Below are positions 48,303-61,884 of a DNA stretch of 64,000 bases, piece after piece. Below the pieces are notes generated by a model. The model did not search any database. It was not told where the DNA came from and was given only the letters and a program-made list of their open reading frames with translations. Source of the stretch: Whalleya microplaca (Eukaryota > Ascomycota > Sordariomycetes > Xylariales > Xylariaceae); the NCBI GenBank assembly GCA_022497155.1, contig MU385716.1:620001-684000 (forward strand), given 5' to 3'. How positions within the stretch are numbered: position 1 is the first letter of the stretch; each line of letters opens with the position of its first letter. The translations under genes and the position numbers were made by a program.

Positions 48303-49056
48303 AGACGATGGCTCATGATTAGCCTCTACGGTATCTCAAGAGCAACGTGCACGGTTTCATTTTCCTCCCCTAAGGGAGCTTATTTATGACATGAAATACT
48401 AAATATTAATACACATAAATTTATGCGTAATCGCATGCTTCTCGGGAATGGTTGGTACTGGCGGATGGGTCGTTCGCTATTTTCTACATCTTGGATAGGT
48501 GCTTAGGAGTCAAAAGAATGTGTATGAAGGAGAATACCCCCGGTGTCCATTTGTATTATACCCATAGCCAACGCCCTAACTCAGAGCGTACCTATAATCA
48601 ATATATAAGAATCATCGAAAATACTTCATATAATGAAGAGATCTATAATGATTTATATACGAACATCTGAACGAAGGACTATTTAGGAAGTCCAAGTCTG
48701 ATTGGAGCCGTCTGATTGGTTGGTACTAATGCTTTAGGCAGTGATTTGGACCACATTATGATCTGTGTCCACTGTCACCTGTCATCTGGCTACCTACAGT
48801 GGCATCGGTTGGGTGCCTGGACAGTGACTAGTGAGTGAACCATCAAAGAAACCTTGAATCAACAACTCACCCACATCATTTGCTTCACAAAACATCAACT
48901 AATCCAATGCATTGGATATCAGATGTTACAATACTTCCACAATCGATCTTATTCATACTATAATCCACTTAGCTCAGACGTCCTATCAACACAATATCTA
49001 TTATCTATTAAACACTCTGGCGGCCTCGAACAAGAAGCTTTGTTCGTGTCTCTGCA
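48303..49056. other. Intergenic region, no gene seen
   Basis: AT-rich spacer of 0.75 kb containing the 3' flank of the ammonium transporter and the promoter of the polymerase gene. Nothing else supported. Confidence 0.55.
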
Positions 49057-51587
49057 ATGGACCCTCCACTCGATGATAAGATTGCTTTCTTCGCGCGTCT
49101 GAAGGCATGCCAAAATGATGAGAAAGATGATGCTTTAAATGTAGAAGAGGAGGCCTACCGACAAAGAAGCAAAGCTTTCTATTCTATTTCTTCATCTGCA
49201 CATGCAACAAAAACGCCTCATGCTCCTTCAGTCAATGCCCGCCAACTTCTGGGTGCTCTCCATAGAAGAACAGTATCAGAGCCGGTTCCTCAAGCCAAAG
49301 ACCAGGAATTGGAAATCATAGCAGTAACGCCACTTAACAAAACTCAACAACCAAAAGCCTCGGCCTTACAAACCGTGACATCTGTGAGTGACGAAACCGC
49401 TGTGCCCGAGACTACAGTCGCGACGACTAAGCAGCTACATCCGTTGCTCCGCCGTAGACCTTCTAGCTCTCATAGCGACAACTCGCCCTCTACCAGGATG
49501 AGAGGGAAGAGGAAGAAGGAGGCACCGTTGAAATTGGTCCCTGAGTCACGCCAAATCTTCAAAGGCTTGTCATTTTACTATATCCCCAATGATGATGTCA
49601 ACCCTGCGCGTCGATTCCAAATCAATAAAGCCCAGGAGCACGGCGCAGCGTAAGTGATCATGATGCATTCTTATGTCATTATTCCTGATTTTACGGGGAA
49701 ACCAACTCATCTTGTAGTGAGGATTGAGTCCTGTAGAGGCATATATATGTCTACCTAATCATATGATCTTTAATATATGAATTGCTGACAGCCGTCTATA
49801 GGTGGTGCAGGAATCTTGGCGACGCAACGCACATCATTGTTGACAAGAAGCTGGAATACGCGGATATAGAGCGCTGTCTGGCGGATGATCCTAAATTGTC
49901 GCAAAAAGTTCTTGTTAATGAGGGATTTCCGATTGATTGCCTAAAACATCGAATCATTGTAAACCCCGAACAAGGTCAGTACAAAGTTACTGGAACACCA
50001 GGGTCTTCCAAGGCCACAGTAAATGCACCGCCATCACCAGGTGATGCCAATACCTCAGTGGAACATAGCTCTAGGCGGATCAATCCTCCCAGGCGGGCTC
50101 GTATACCAAGCACGCCATCAAACACCCCAAACTTGTCTCAGAGGAGCGTTGGGTTGATTCCATCTTCACAACAAACACGAGCTCGTAGTGTGGTAAACGT
50201 CACTCCAGCACCGGAAGAAGCAGAATCCCGGGATGCTCTCGGAGAATCGCCAGCTCATAGCAAACAAAATGAAACTGCTCAAGCATCAGATGTTGAGGAT
50301 GAACTTACGCAATGTATCCACGAGATTCAGAATGGCGATACTAACCCACTGAGTGATGCTCTCATGGGTGATGATGATAGTGATGAACCAGGACTATCAC
50401 CCACCGTCGACGCAGCAGAGAGCCTGTCTGAACCTGGTAGCTCGGGAGATGAGCACCCACGAAAGAAGAGAGCCACTGGCACAGGGCTCAGATCTGAGCA
50501 GAAGAAAGATGTTCCATGGCAAGAAAAATTCAGTTGCATGAAGGGAGGCACCAAAGACAACGCAGACGACAATCCTAACGCAGAAACAATCAAGGTCCTT
50601 CAAGCGATGTCTGAGCAACACGATCTCGAAGGTGATAATTTTCGTGTCAGAGCTTATAGACTCGCCATTGCCACACTACGCCAACAGCCAAAGAAGATAC
50701 GTACTGCGAAGGAAGCACGTGCGTTGCCTAACATTAATAATATAGCGGATAAAATCGAGGAAATCGTCAACACGCATCGGCTGAGGAAACTTGATTACTC
50801 GCTGGACGACGCAAACACAGCAACGCTAGGCTTGTTCCGCAAAATCTACGGCGTCGGGAGAACACAAGCTCTCAAGTGGATTTCGAAGGGTTTCCGCACG
50901 CTCGATGATCTCCGAGAGAAAGCTGAGCTTACTGCAAATCAGAAGATTGGCCTAGAGCACTTCGATGACTTGAACACTCGGATTCCGCGGCGAGAGGTCG
51001 AAGCGCTTGGAAACTACGTTAAGAAGACGGCCGTGGCTGTTGATGGGAGTGTTGACTTGATTATTGGAGGTAGCTATCGCCGAGGAGCTGATAGCTCTGG
51101 TGATATCGACTTCATCGTGACGAAGAAAGGCACTTCTTCCACAAAGGAGCTGATGCCATTCTTGGACCAACTCGTCCAAGACTTGACAAGAAAGGGGTTC
51201 TTGACAGTGGCTCTTGTTGCCCCTCGTGATGACGATAGCAATAAATGGCACGGCTGCTGTGTGTTGCCAAAAAGCGATTTTCCGGGCCCGAAGGAGGAGT
51301 ATCAACCAATATGGAGACGCATTGACTTCTTACTGGTGCCCCAGACAGAGATCGGGGCAGCGCTGATCTACTTTACGGGCAATGATCTGTTTAACAGAAG
51401 TATACGATTGCTTGCAAACAAGAAAGGAATGCGGCTAAACCACCAAGGGTTGTACGCTGACGTGCTCAGGGGCCCGGGAAACACCAGGAAGACTCAGGGC
51501 TATTTACTCGAGGGAGAAGATGAGAAGAAGATATTTGCGATCCTTGGCGTCCGTTGGAGGGAACCTCATGAGAGATGGTGCGGCTGA
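49057..51587 (+). CDS. POL4: Family X DNA polymerase (Pol4 / pol lambda-like)
   Basis: Reconstructed as join(49057..49649, 49802..51587), 792 aa; the intron (GTAAGT...CTATAG) joins EHGAA to WCRNLGDATHIIVD, completing an N-terminal BRCT domain (about residues 165-260). A long Ser/Pro/Asp-rich linker follows. The polymerase begins with an 8-kDa lyase-like domain, then IYGVGRTQALKWISKGFRT (helix-hairpin-helix), then GGSYRRGADSSGDIDFIVT with catalytic D632 and D634, and RIDFLLVP with D706. ILGVRWREPHER ends the protein. Such enzymes fill gaps in non-homologous end joining and base excision repair, recruited to Ku/Lig4 by the BRCT. It is longer than human pol lambda (575 aa) mainly through the linker. 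Confidence 0.92.
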
Positions 51588-52178
51588 ACGATCAACGGAT
51601 CGTTTTAGCCGATACCAACCAAGGTCCTCTCGGGAACTAGGGATCTCCTCTTGCTTTTCAGCTCGGTTTATACTCTCCCGACCACTTCCGATACCTACTA
51701 CCAAAGCTGCGGATGTAGGATAGAAGCTTTGCGGCTCTGTCCGATCAGGAACCATCGGGATGGGCTCGAAGGTCTCATTCGGCTGGTCGAGCCGACATAA
51801 GCCGCCCACTTTAGTAGAAAGGTAGTGTGCCATCCCGACCAATGAGAAAAACGGCATTTCACACGTTTCACATCGCATCATTCTGCATGCTGTCGATAGA
51901 GATCGTTTATTGGTGTCTATACTGATAATCTAATTTGCTTTTCGTTCTCGCTATCGTAACACACCTGCCCAATATTGACCCCGTATTCTGAGACTTACGT
52001 CGACAGCATTGGTGTATGATCATTCACCCCGCATGGGCGCATGACTAGAAATGTCTAGCAATAATACATATAAAGTAAGCTTATAGGTCGGATTTTGTGA
52101 TGTGCAAGTCTGTGCGATTGTCTAAGTTCATGAGGCCTGTGTGTAATATGCTGAGTTCGAAATTCTGTAATATATACA
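51588..52178. other. Intergenic region, no gene seen
   Basis: 0.6 kb spacer between the polymerase and the phosphatase. A minus-strand frame overlapping the polymerase 3' end was considered and rejected. Confidence 0.55.
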
Positions 52179-54587
52179 ATGTTCGACCTGGCAGCCCTCG
52201 GTGTCACCACCGGCCTCTTAGTCTCCCTAGTGAGCGCAACCTTTGACGGGAACCTGAACTACGCCAGCCCTTCCCGCCGCCATGAGAATCTCGGGATTGA
52301 TGTGCCTCTCGTCTCCCGCCGTAGCTTAAAACGCTCTGCCGTTGCTTACGCCGCCGATGAGCTAAGCTTCACCCACGGCGTAGCATCCGGCGATCCGTAT
52401 CCGGATAGTGTCATCCTGTGGACTCGCATCGCGCCGTCTCTAGCCTCGGATACCAGCAACATCACGGTCGAGGGGACGGTACCACTGTATAACCACGACA
52501 CGGAAACGTACATTAAAGCAGACCCTAACCCCATCTGTGTCGAGTGGAAAGTCTTCCAAAACGGTTCTCACAAGTCTTACAACGCTGTAGTATCAAGCGG
52601 CCAGGCGTTCACGACGAGTGATATAGATTACACCGTAAAGGTACGTTTCGTGAAGTATATTTGGCGGATATGAATGCTGCTGACGCGTGCGTGTAGGTTG
52701 AGGCTACCGGCCTGCAGCCGTGGACTGTCTATAATTACCAGTTTGCCGTGTGTGGCTCGAATAACACGAGCCCCATAGGACGGACTAAGACTTCGCCTCC
52801 GGCGGATGGCGATGTTTCGGAAGTGAAGTTGGCTGTTTTCTCGTGCAGTAATTACCGTGAGTAGCTTAATCTGTATTGATGTTTTAGTTGACTAACCCGA
52901 AGGAAGCGAATGGGTACTTCAACGCCTACGGAAATGCTGCGCGCAAAGATGAGCAGGATTATATAGTGAGTGCTAATGAATGTTGAGCGGCGTTGCGTTG
53001 CTAAACGTGCTAGGTACACCTTGGAGATTATATCTATGAGGGAGCCGCAGGAGGAGAGCGGGCCCATGACCCGTTGAAGTTACTGTTTAGTCTCCATGAC
53101 TATAGGACTCGCCACGGCCAGGTACGTACGGGTTAAAGGGCTGGATAAAAGTCCGGTCACTGAACTGCTCTTATCTAGTACCGAACCGATCCGGATCTAC
53201 AGCTAGCCTCACAGAACTTCGCCTGGATTGCTACTTGGGACGATCACGGTACGCGAGTAAAGACCTGGCCTTAGAAAACGGTTGCTGACTCGACTTCCTT
53301 GTATAGAGGTCTCAGATAACGGATATCGTGATGGATCGAGTGGCCTGAACAACACCGAGGAGTCCTTCCTAAACGGTGGCCGTGTTTCTGTCGACCAGAG
53401 GAAGATGAACGCCGTAAGGGCATATTTTGAATGGATGCCTATTCGGTATGTTGCTTCTCATTGAACCTGTCGAGGACTGCACTAATGGGTAGAAAGACAA
53501 ATCGATCTTGATGATAATCTGCGAGTTTGGAGAACATTCCAAATGGGCAATCTAATGGACTTGATTATCCTTGATACTCGTAACTATGACCGCAGCATTA
53601 CCGACGTTTGTTAGTGAAATCGAATTGCAGAAAATTAGAATATAACTGACCTGTGTGAAGATTGGAATACAGAATATATTGACCTGATCCGCAACGACGC
53701 TTCACGATCTCTCATGGGTTCCCATCAAGAGAACTGGTTTTATAACCAGTTGACCAAGTCATCTCAACGAGGTGCAACATGGCGTATAATAGGGAACCAG
53801 ATCATTTTCTCGCGTATCACCGAATCATCCGGGTTAAGTGGTGATAACTGGAACGTATGTCAAAGTTTTCCACACTGGCCGTATAAATTCGGCGTACCAG
53901 GGGTACTGACTTTTCCCCAGGGGTACATTGCAAACAGAAATCGCACATTGAAGCACCTATACGACAACGAGATCGGCAACAACGTCTTCCTAGCTGGCGA
54001 TAGCCATCAAAACTGGGTTTGTGGCTTTCTTCTTTCTCTCTCTTTTCAGATGCACCCTTACCCGCCTCACCTTTCCCTTACGGCATACTGAGGCACTGAA
54101 AAACTAACAAAACATGCAGGTATCTGACCTCGTCTGGCTCGATGAGAAAGCCTATGACCCAACAACAGGCGATGGTTCCATCGGTGTCGAGTTTGCAGGA
54201 ACAGCAGTGAGCTCGAGTGGTGCTAGCGGAACCATCGCTTCCACGCGCACCCAGGCCCAGTATCGCGTCGGTAATAACACGGAGTTGCAGTGGCAGGACG
54301 GGTACTATAGGGGGTACTTCCTGCTGTCAGTGACACACGATCGCGTGGACTCGCGCTTCTACGGCTCGCCGAGTGTGGCCACCCGGAACTCCTGGGACCT
54401 GCCGCTGGCGAACTTCACGGTGAATGCTGGCGAGAACAAGCTTGCGCGTCCCGTCGCCGGCGGCTCCGTTGAGTCCGGGGCCCTGAAGGGAGGGGAAACT
54501 AAACCGACCAATGTTACGCTTAATACAGATACGTGGGAGTGGAAGGTCGTGGGGTTCGACCAGATGTACATCAATACTAAAGCCTAG
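52179..54587 (+). CDS. PhoD-like secreted alkaline phosphatase / phosphodiesterase
   Basis: Reconstructed with ten exons: join(52179..52640, 52697..52856, 52907..52965, 53014..53121, 53179..53248, 53307..53445, 53497..53609, 53661..53854, 53921..54016, 54120..54587), 622 aa. An N-terminal signal peptide (ALGVTTGLLVSLVSA) is followed by the PhoD N-domain (FTHGVASGDPYPDSVILWTR). Metal-site motifs appear only after splicing: CSNYP (204-208), HLGDYIYE (229-236), WDDHE (283-287) and AGDSHQNW (460-467). Several N-x-S/T sites fit secretion. The family cleaves phosphomono- and diesters using Ca/Fe. Regulation by phosphate is plausible but not shown. Intron 8 (53855-53920) is 66 nt, in frame and without stop. 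Confidence 0.9.
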
Positions 54588-55400
54588 AGGGCCGCGAGAA
54601 AGAGGCTTATATACCTAAAAAGCTACCTACCGACCTTAATAAGACATGGAGGGTTTTGAACTTTAGATATCTCCATTAGAATCCGTACATTAGACATATG
54701 CTTGTTGTATACGAAATAGAGAGGCATATATATATTTCTGATAATGTATAACCCAGGACTGAAGCCACAGCCGCATCTCCTGCACCTAAGTGCTTGAAGT
54801 TGCTAACCCGGAAGCTTCCCCTGATTGGTAGCCGGGAAGATCTGGGAAGCATCCGAGGGCGTGGGTGCTGTCGAGACTGTCATTGAGAACCGTTCCAAGG
54901 ATTTCAAGTTGATCTTGACCATGCTCAGCGACACGCAATTGCTAAAAGCAGGTACAGTAGATCTCCGCCTTCATCAATACAGAGATACAAAGATACCTTA
55001 CGGGATGATATGTACGGTGTTGAATGTACCTGTATCGGATGTATCTGCCTGTATACTATGGGGTCCGCAATGGACGTACATATGTACCTAGCCGAGAGGT
55101 ACCAAGTATATATCCATGTGTGTACCTGAAAATGGGCCATTGTTCTTCCGGAGGGGCGGAGGGGCAGAGGGGCAGCAGGCGGTGAAGGTGGCATTACCTA
55201 CCTGGTAAGGTCTGGTTGTACCGCATTAGTGGGATCTGGCTTGCAAAAGTTAGGCTAGGTCCAGACCTGACGGCGAAAAAAAAAATAACAATCCTCGAGC
55301 CCATCCCAAGAACTTAATCGGGCAAGTCCGCAGGTCAGGGTATCGACGATTTCTGCTTCTTATTCCACTTGTCCAAATTCTTTCCTCGCCGTCATTCACG
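54588..55400. other. Intergenic region, no gene seen
   Basis: 0.8 kb between the phosphatase and PRMT1 genes. It contains the 12-bp palindrome GTACATATGTAC at 55076-55087. No gene seen. Confidence 0.55.
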
Positions 55401-56842
<1,442 letters not shown>

Positions 56843-57965
56843 AGGACGCTGCCAGCTCTTTGGTTAGGATCGATCTTGTATCCATCGGTCCATGGGATGA
56901 GCACCTTTGAGGGAGGGGCTTTGTCTGTAGCCATGATTCGGGCTACATGGTTGCACGGTCACAAAGGTGGTGGGATGGCGTTGGAGATGCAAAACTCTGT
57001 TCCCTCTAATCCATGGCTTGGGGGCGAGGCCGAATTTACCGCAAATGAATGCGATAATAATGCTCGTGGGCAGATCTAGCCGGCCGGATCTACTTGATGA
57101 CTGACGAAGATTACGACATACATTGTAACTCCTACACGTCCCTCGAGATACCATAAATAGTTTCACGGTCTAGAGGTTGATGGGTCAGTTGGGGCTGGGA
57201 TCATAAGCCACACTATAGACTTGTCACATCGGGAGAATCTACATATCTGCTGACCATCCTAATATTTGCATGAATCTGTGATCATGGTGAGGCGAGGGCG
57301 GCGACTGGATCATTTGATCATCCTGCTGCTTTTTCTGTTACATCCGTAGGTATCCTCCCGTGAAATTTATTTTCTTCGGACCCTCATGAGCTTAAGCTTC
57401 CTCTCGTCCTACATGTACTCGCACAACGCGTTGAACAGATCTTCTCCCCCACGATTATTTTCCTTATCGTCCCCCCTGGTCCACACACATATGATAATGC
57501 AGTCTTGATAATCCTTACTAAAGTTCAACTGCAACGCTGTCTTGGCTCTCTTTTCGGCTGAAACACTGGTCAGATCATGCTGCTATCATGAAAATGTAAA
57601 GCCATTCCATATAAATATGTAGAGCCGGTAATTGAGTGCTGAAGCATATTCGGCTTCACTTGATCCTCCCCTTGATAAGATAACTGAATGGACCGTCCCA
57701 TTTTAGCCTTTTAAGGGTCCTTCTAGCGCGGAAAATAATCCGGCTGACGGGCACCACTCAAGATACCTAGGCAGGGGCCCTTAGCGGGCGGTACTTGTTG
57801 GTAGACTGGCGTTTGCATTTTCAATCGTTGGGTACATTTTAGTATCCATGTGAGAGTTGGTGGGGTGGTTGAACCTCAAAACGTCATTTTGCGATACTTA
57901 CCGAGCTTGACAAGCTTGATCCAGTGCAGTCTCCCAACGACGCTCATCTATAACTCTGCTGCAAA
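56843..57965. other. Intergenic region, no gene seen
   Basis: 1.1 kb spacer between PRMT1 and riboflavin synthase, with a TACATGTA palindrome at 57410. Nothing else supported. Confidence 0.55.
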
Positions 57966-58751
57966 ATGTTCACTGGACTGGTCGAGGAAATAGGAGGTAT
58001 GGGTTTATTCCCCCCATGCCACCGCCCATTAACCTTGTAAAGCGTCAGCGCTCACCAAATCCCCGCAGTGGTCGCCGAGTTGAACCCCTCCGACGAGACC
58101 GGCGGCACCTCCCTGACCATCACCCTCCCGGAAACCTCCACACTCCTCGCGGATGCACAGCTCGGCGACAGCATCTCCATCAACGGCGTCTGCCTGACCG
58201 CGACCGCCATCACGCAGACCCCCACCCCCAGCTTCAAAGTCGGCATCGCGCCCGAGACCCTGCGGCTCACGAACCTCGGACAACTGGCCCAGGACTCGCC
58301 CGTCAACCTCGAGCGCGCGGTGCGCGCCGACACGCGCATGGGGGGCCACTTCGTGCAGGGGCACGTGGATACGACGGCGGCGATCACGCGCGTGGCGCCC
58401 GACGGCAACGCGGTGACGCTGCGGTTCGCGCCGCGGGACCCGGACGTGCTGCGCTACGTCGTGTACAAGGGGTACGTGGCGCTGGACGGCACGAGCCTGA
58501 CGGTGACGGGGGTCGACGACGTCGAGGGCTGGTGGGAGGTGATGCTGATCGCGTACACGCAGGCGAAGGTGGTGCTGGCGCGGAAGACCGTCGGCGACTC
58601 CGTCAACGTCGAGGTCGACGTCTTGGCTAAGTACGCCGAGAAGAGCATGGGCGGCTACCTGCAGGCCCAGGGCGAGACCCTCGTCAAGCCCGTCATGGAG
58701 AAGATGGTGCAGAGCCTCGTCGCGCAGGCTATGGGCGGTCATGTACCCTAG
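57966..58751 (+). CDS. RIB5: Riboflavin synthase
   Basis: Reconstructed as join(57966..57996, 58069..58751), 237 aa. Exon 1 codes MFTGLVEEIG, the nearly invariant N-terminus of the family; the intron is GTATGG...CCGCAG. Two lumazine-binding repeats follow: SISINGVCLTAT and MGGHFVQGHVD in the first, YVALDGTSLTVTGVDD and MGGYLQAQGETL near the second. It converts two 6,7-dimethyl-8-ribityllumazine molecules to riboflavin plus a pyrimidine, working as a trimer in the cytosol. The second exon is extremely GC-rich, which creates long antisense open frames that are not genes. Confidence 0.95.
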
Positions 58752-59462
58752 GGGAGCGAGTGAATGAGCGAGCGGGGGTAGCGGTAAGCCACAAATGGGT
58801 ACCTGCAGCTGCTGCGGTATGGTTGGTGAGTTTGGCGGCGCAATGTATATGAATCTCCTTGCGTGTGTCCTTGGGGTAAGTCGAATCTGTCCGGTGTCGG
58901 AAAACTGAACGTCAGCGGTCCTACATATTGCCGTTGTCTCTTTACGAAAGGGTTAGGGGTCACTTAAGACTAGGAAGCTATGGTATAGGTATATGAGAGC
59001 ATGAGATTGTAGGTAGTATGATACTGCATGTGCGCACACTATACTCTATGGGATATTCGTGAGCACTGTTTGAGTATGGAATCTTCACATGGTTCGTTGC
59101 ACCATGGGAATAACACATAAACCAGAGTTTACCTAACACATGCTCCTACAAATACTAAGACAATAGCATAGTGGGTTTGGTGCCAAGTGATCACTGCTGA
59201 GTAAATCCCCGAAGCCACCAGGACTTTTGATCTTTTTGACTGGTCGAATCTTGATTTGATAGATACTCTCGTTCCCGTCGAAACAATACATCACGGCTCT
59301 GAGCCTCAAGCTCATAGTGATTTAAATCGGTGTAATTTAGACTTCCGATCCCATCATACAGTTACGTGTTCGTACAGCACTCTTACGAATATCGGCCCAT
59401 GGCCTTGATTCTGCCATGGAAAACCTGAAGATATACCGGGCTAGATTCTGCTCATAGACCGG
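58752..59462. other. Convergent intergenic region, no gene seen
   Basis: 0.7 kb between the 3' ends of riboflavin synthase and Mus81. Nothing supported. Confidence 0.55.
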
Positions 59463-61211
59463 CTAGATATCGGCCCAAACTTCAGCAATCTTGTGGCCGA
59501 GTGCTTTCGTGATCTTTTTGCGTCCAACGAGGTTTTCCATCTGCGATGATACCATTTCTCGCTTTCTCTTTTTGCCATCCTCTCCAGGACCACAAGCCTC
59601 AAAAGCTTTCACGAAGTCATAGGGTGTCTTCCACCTCTTCTGAATCTCGAGTGCCTTCTCCCCTGTTACCTGCTTGGTGCACATCAACATTTTGAGGTAC
59701 AGATCCCCTAGTGTCATCATGTCGGATTTGGATGCCATTGACGCGAATGCCGGATAGCTAATGTAATGGCCAGTAGACGGCTCCTTCTGTTGCAGATGCT
59801 CGAGCAGTGGCAGATAATTCTTCGCTGTTATGACTTCCGTAGGGATGACAAGCAAGGATTTGCTCTCGTATTGTTTCTTTAGCATCATTGTCATTCGCGT
59901 GAGATATCGAATCGTGTCATCCATACTCTGCGTCTTCTTCAGGAAGTAGCCATTAACTACCTGGGTTGACGCAATGGCGGAATGCACAGCCTCCTCGTTA
60001 TTCTGATAATTTGTCTTGTCCATCGATATCTCCTCAACGAGGTAGATGACATTCTTGACACCAGATCGTCTCAAGCGAAACTTTTGCTCGTGGAAACGGC
60101 CATCCCTAATGCTACTGATCAGATCATCTAATCTCTTTCTTTCGACAACCCAGTCGAGCACGACTTCGTCCCCCTCAGAGCCGAGTCGAGGGAGAAAATT
60201 TGCATCGTGGCATTTGGCAACCCATAACGCATCTCCGAGCTCAAGCGAGCGCATTATGGGCTTGATACCCTTCTTAGTAAGTTCGTCTTGCATATAGTCT
60301 CTATCCTTCTTAGCTCTAACCTCACGAACGTCAAGAACGAGTTGGACGGAAAACGATCCAGGGGCAAGTCGAATTGGCCTAAAATTCGGCAGTGCTGAGC
60401 TTTCTGTAGAAGAGTCGCCGTTAGCGACGACATTTGCGTATCCCAACTCCTCCTTGTGCTTGCTTTCTACTTCGGGTGAAGGAGACCTGTAGACGCGACG
60501 AGAGGTTGAGGCTTCTGGCTCTTGAGGTCTTGGGTCCATTCTTGGTGGTGAGACTTGTCTAGACTGGCCAGGGTTGCCTGCCTGTTGAAAACGTCTTGCT
60601 ACTTCCCATCCCTCGTCTGTTAAGGTGTACCTCCGTTTAGGCCGGCCTTTTTCGTGGACAAGGTCTTTGTCAATGAGGGTCCTTACTGAACTCCAGGCAG
60701 TATAGAACTTGGTTGGATCAGTTGGGGCGGTGAAGGACGAATCGCAGTGAGGTTGCGCTTCCTCAATGAGCTGGTCTTTAGTCATACCCCGTGAGTCTTC
60801 ATCAAGCGACGACAAAGCGACAATTATAGCGTAGCCTCCAGATCGAAGCTTGGGGACGTACGTATTGTTCCTTCGTCTCCTTGCTGGCCTTGTTTCGCCA
60901 TCGTCGTCTTGGTTGTTTAGATCAGCCAAGCCAGAATCGCGAGGTAGTCTCGTCCGCCTAGGCATAGGCAATCCATTTTCCCGGCAATGATTCTGCATTT
61001 GGGCGGTCAAACGAGCGCAGAGTGTCGGGCCAAACCCAGCTAATTGTTGCAGCTGGGAAGGATGTGTAAATTTGATGGGACAAGCCTTGAGGTTCTTATA
61101 GGCATTCTTGTATGTGGTAAGGCCTTTGGAATTACGGTGCTGGGCTTCATCGACCCATTCCTGCACCCATCCGAGGAGCAGAGGGTTAGCACAGGTCTCC
61201 TCGGAAGACAT
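59463..61211 (-). CDS. MUS81: Crossover junction endonuclease Mus81
   Basis: Single exon, 582 aa from the Met of MSSEETCANPLLLGWV; the upstream in-frame extension looks like 5' UTR. An N-terminal helix-hairpin-helix (QLQQLAGFGPTLCARL) comes first, then an Arg-rich linker (PARRRRNNTY) and a winged-helix region ending RPKRRYTLTDEGWEVA. The XPF-type nuclease core has VVERKRLDDLISSI (ERK at 357-359), the catalytic motif. A second helix-hairpin-helix region closes the protein. With Eme1 it cleaves 3' flaps, replication forks and nicked Holliday junctions. Divergent from the phosphoacetylglucosamine mutase gene with 673 bp between starts. Confidence 0.95.
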   Translation of the reverse strand: MSSEETCANPLLLGWVQEWVDEAQHRNSKGLTTYKNAYKNLKACPIKFTHPSQLQQLAGFGPTLCARLTAQMQNHCRENGLPMPRRTRLPRDSGLADLNNQDDDGETRPARRRRNNTYVPKLRSGGYAIIVALSSLDEDSRGMTKDQLIEEAQPHCDSSFTAPTDPTKFYTAWSSVRTLIDKDLVHEKGRPKRRYTLTDEGWEVARRFQQAGNPGQSRQVSPPRMDPRPQEPEASTSRRVYRSPSPEVESKHKEELGYANVVANGDSSTESSALPNFRPIRLAPGSFSVQLVLDVREVRAKKDRDYMQDELTKKGIKPIMRSLELGDALWVAKCHDANFLPRLGSEGDEVVLDWVVERKRLDDLISSIRDGRFHEQKFRLRRSGVKNVIYLVEEISMDKTNYQNNEEAVHSAIASTQVVNGYFLKKTQSMDDTIRYLTRMTMMLKKQYESKSLLVIPTEVITAKNYLPLLEHLQQKEPSTGHYISYPAFASMASKSDMMTLGDLYLKMLMCTKQVTGEKALEIQKRWKTPYDFVKAFEACGPGEDGKKRKREMVSSQMENLVGRKKITKALGHKIAEVWADI

Positions 61212-61884
61212 ATTGACATATTGTTCGAGACAGCAAGGAACAAGCAATTGAACTGCGGAAGTGAGTGTCAGGGTACCTATCTGAGTATGCAAACGGGTAG
61301 AAACAACCTGGACGCGAGTAAGCGCGTCACCTGAAAGCATGGACACCAATTGCCAATCGCCAAGTCAGGTGACCTTTATTCTGTAAGTACCTAAGTATGT
61401 ATGTACATGCATACCTACGGGGTACATAATAAAGTTGCGATGGGTTAGGTAGGGTGATGTGATACTAGGGTGGAGCTTAAATACTACAGCTATGGCAACG
61501 CTGCAACGTAGGCGCGCTGGCACGTCAATTCCCTAGCAGGTTGCAGAACCCTGGAGGGGCTGAGGAGGGGTTGTTGGCTGTTTCTGGCCGTTCAACTGTC
61601 GACTCCCATCAGCTTACTTACCTACCCTTACCTACCTACCGTTGTAATCACCATCAACACATTCGTTCGTTCTACCGCACTTGGATACAAACGCCAAACC
61701 CCTTTTGTGTGTGTGTGCCGTAAGTCATTTATTTTATCCGGCAATGTCTGTCTGTAATTGTGGCCTGTGAGGCTTATATGCTCGTTATAGGAAAAACCCT
61801 TTGGATAGCGTTGTAAACATCGTCGAACAACAAAATCAACCTGTCATTCCACTTCACGGTATTAGTATAGTAGAATCACACACA
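61212..61884. promoter_or_regulatory. Divergent promoter of MUS81 and AGM1
   Basis: 673 bp between the two start codons. A likely 5'-UTR intron of the right-hand gene runs 61720-61790 (GTAAGT...GTTATAG). TACCTACC-type tracts occur at about 61615-61640. Shared regulation is not implied by anything else. Confidence 0.45.

Noticed and set aside
51504..51881. 125-codon minus-strand frame starting MMRCETCEMPF, zinc-finger-like
   Set aside because: It has one Cys pair and only one nearby His, and it overlaps the POL4 3' end; insufficient for a C2H2 finger.
58029..58742. 237-codon minus-strand and 204-codon plus-strand frames over riboflavin synthase
   Set aside because: Arg- and His-rich shadows caused by the extreme GC3 of the real gene.
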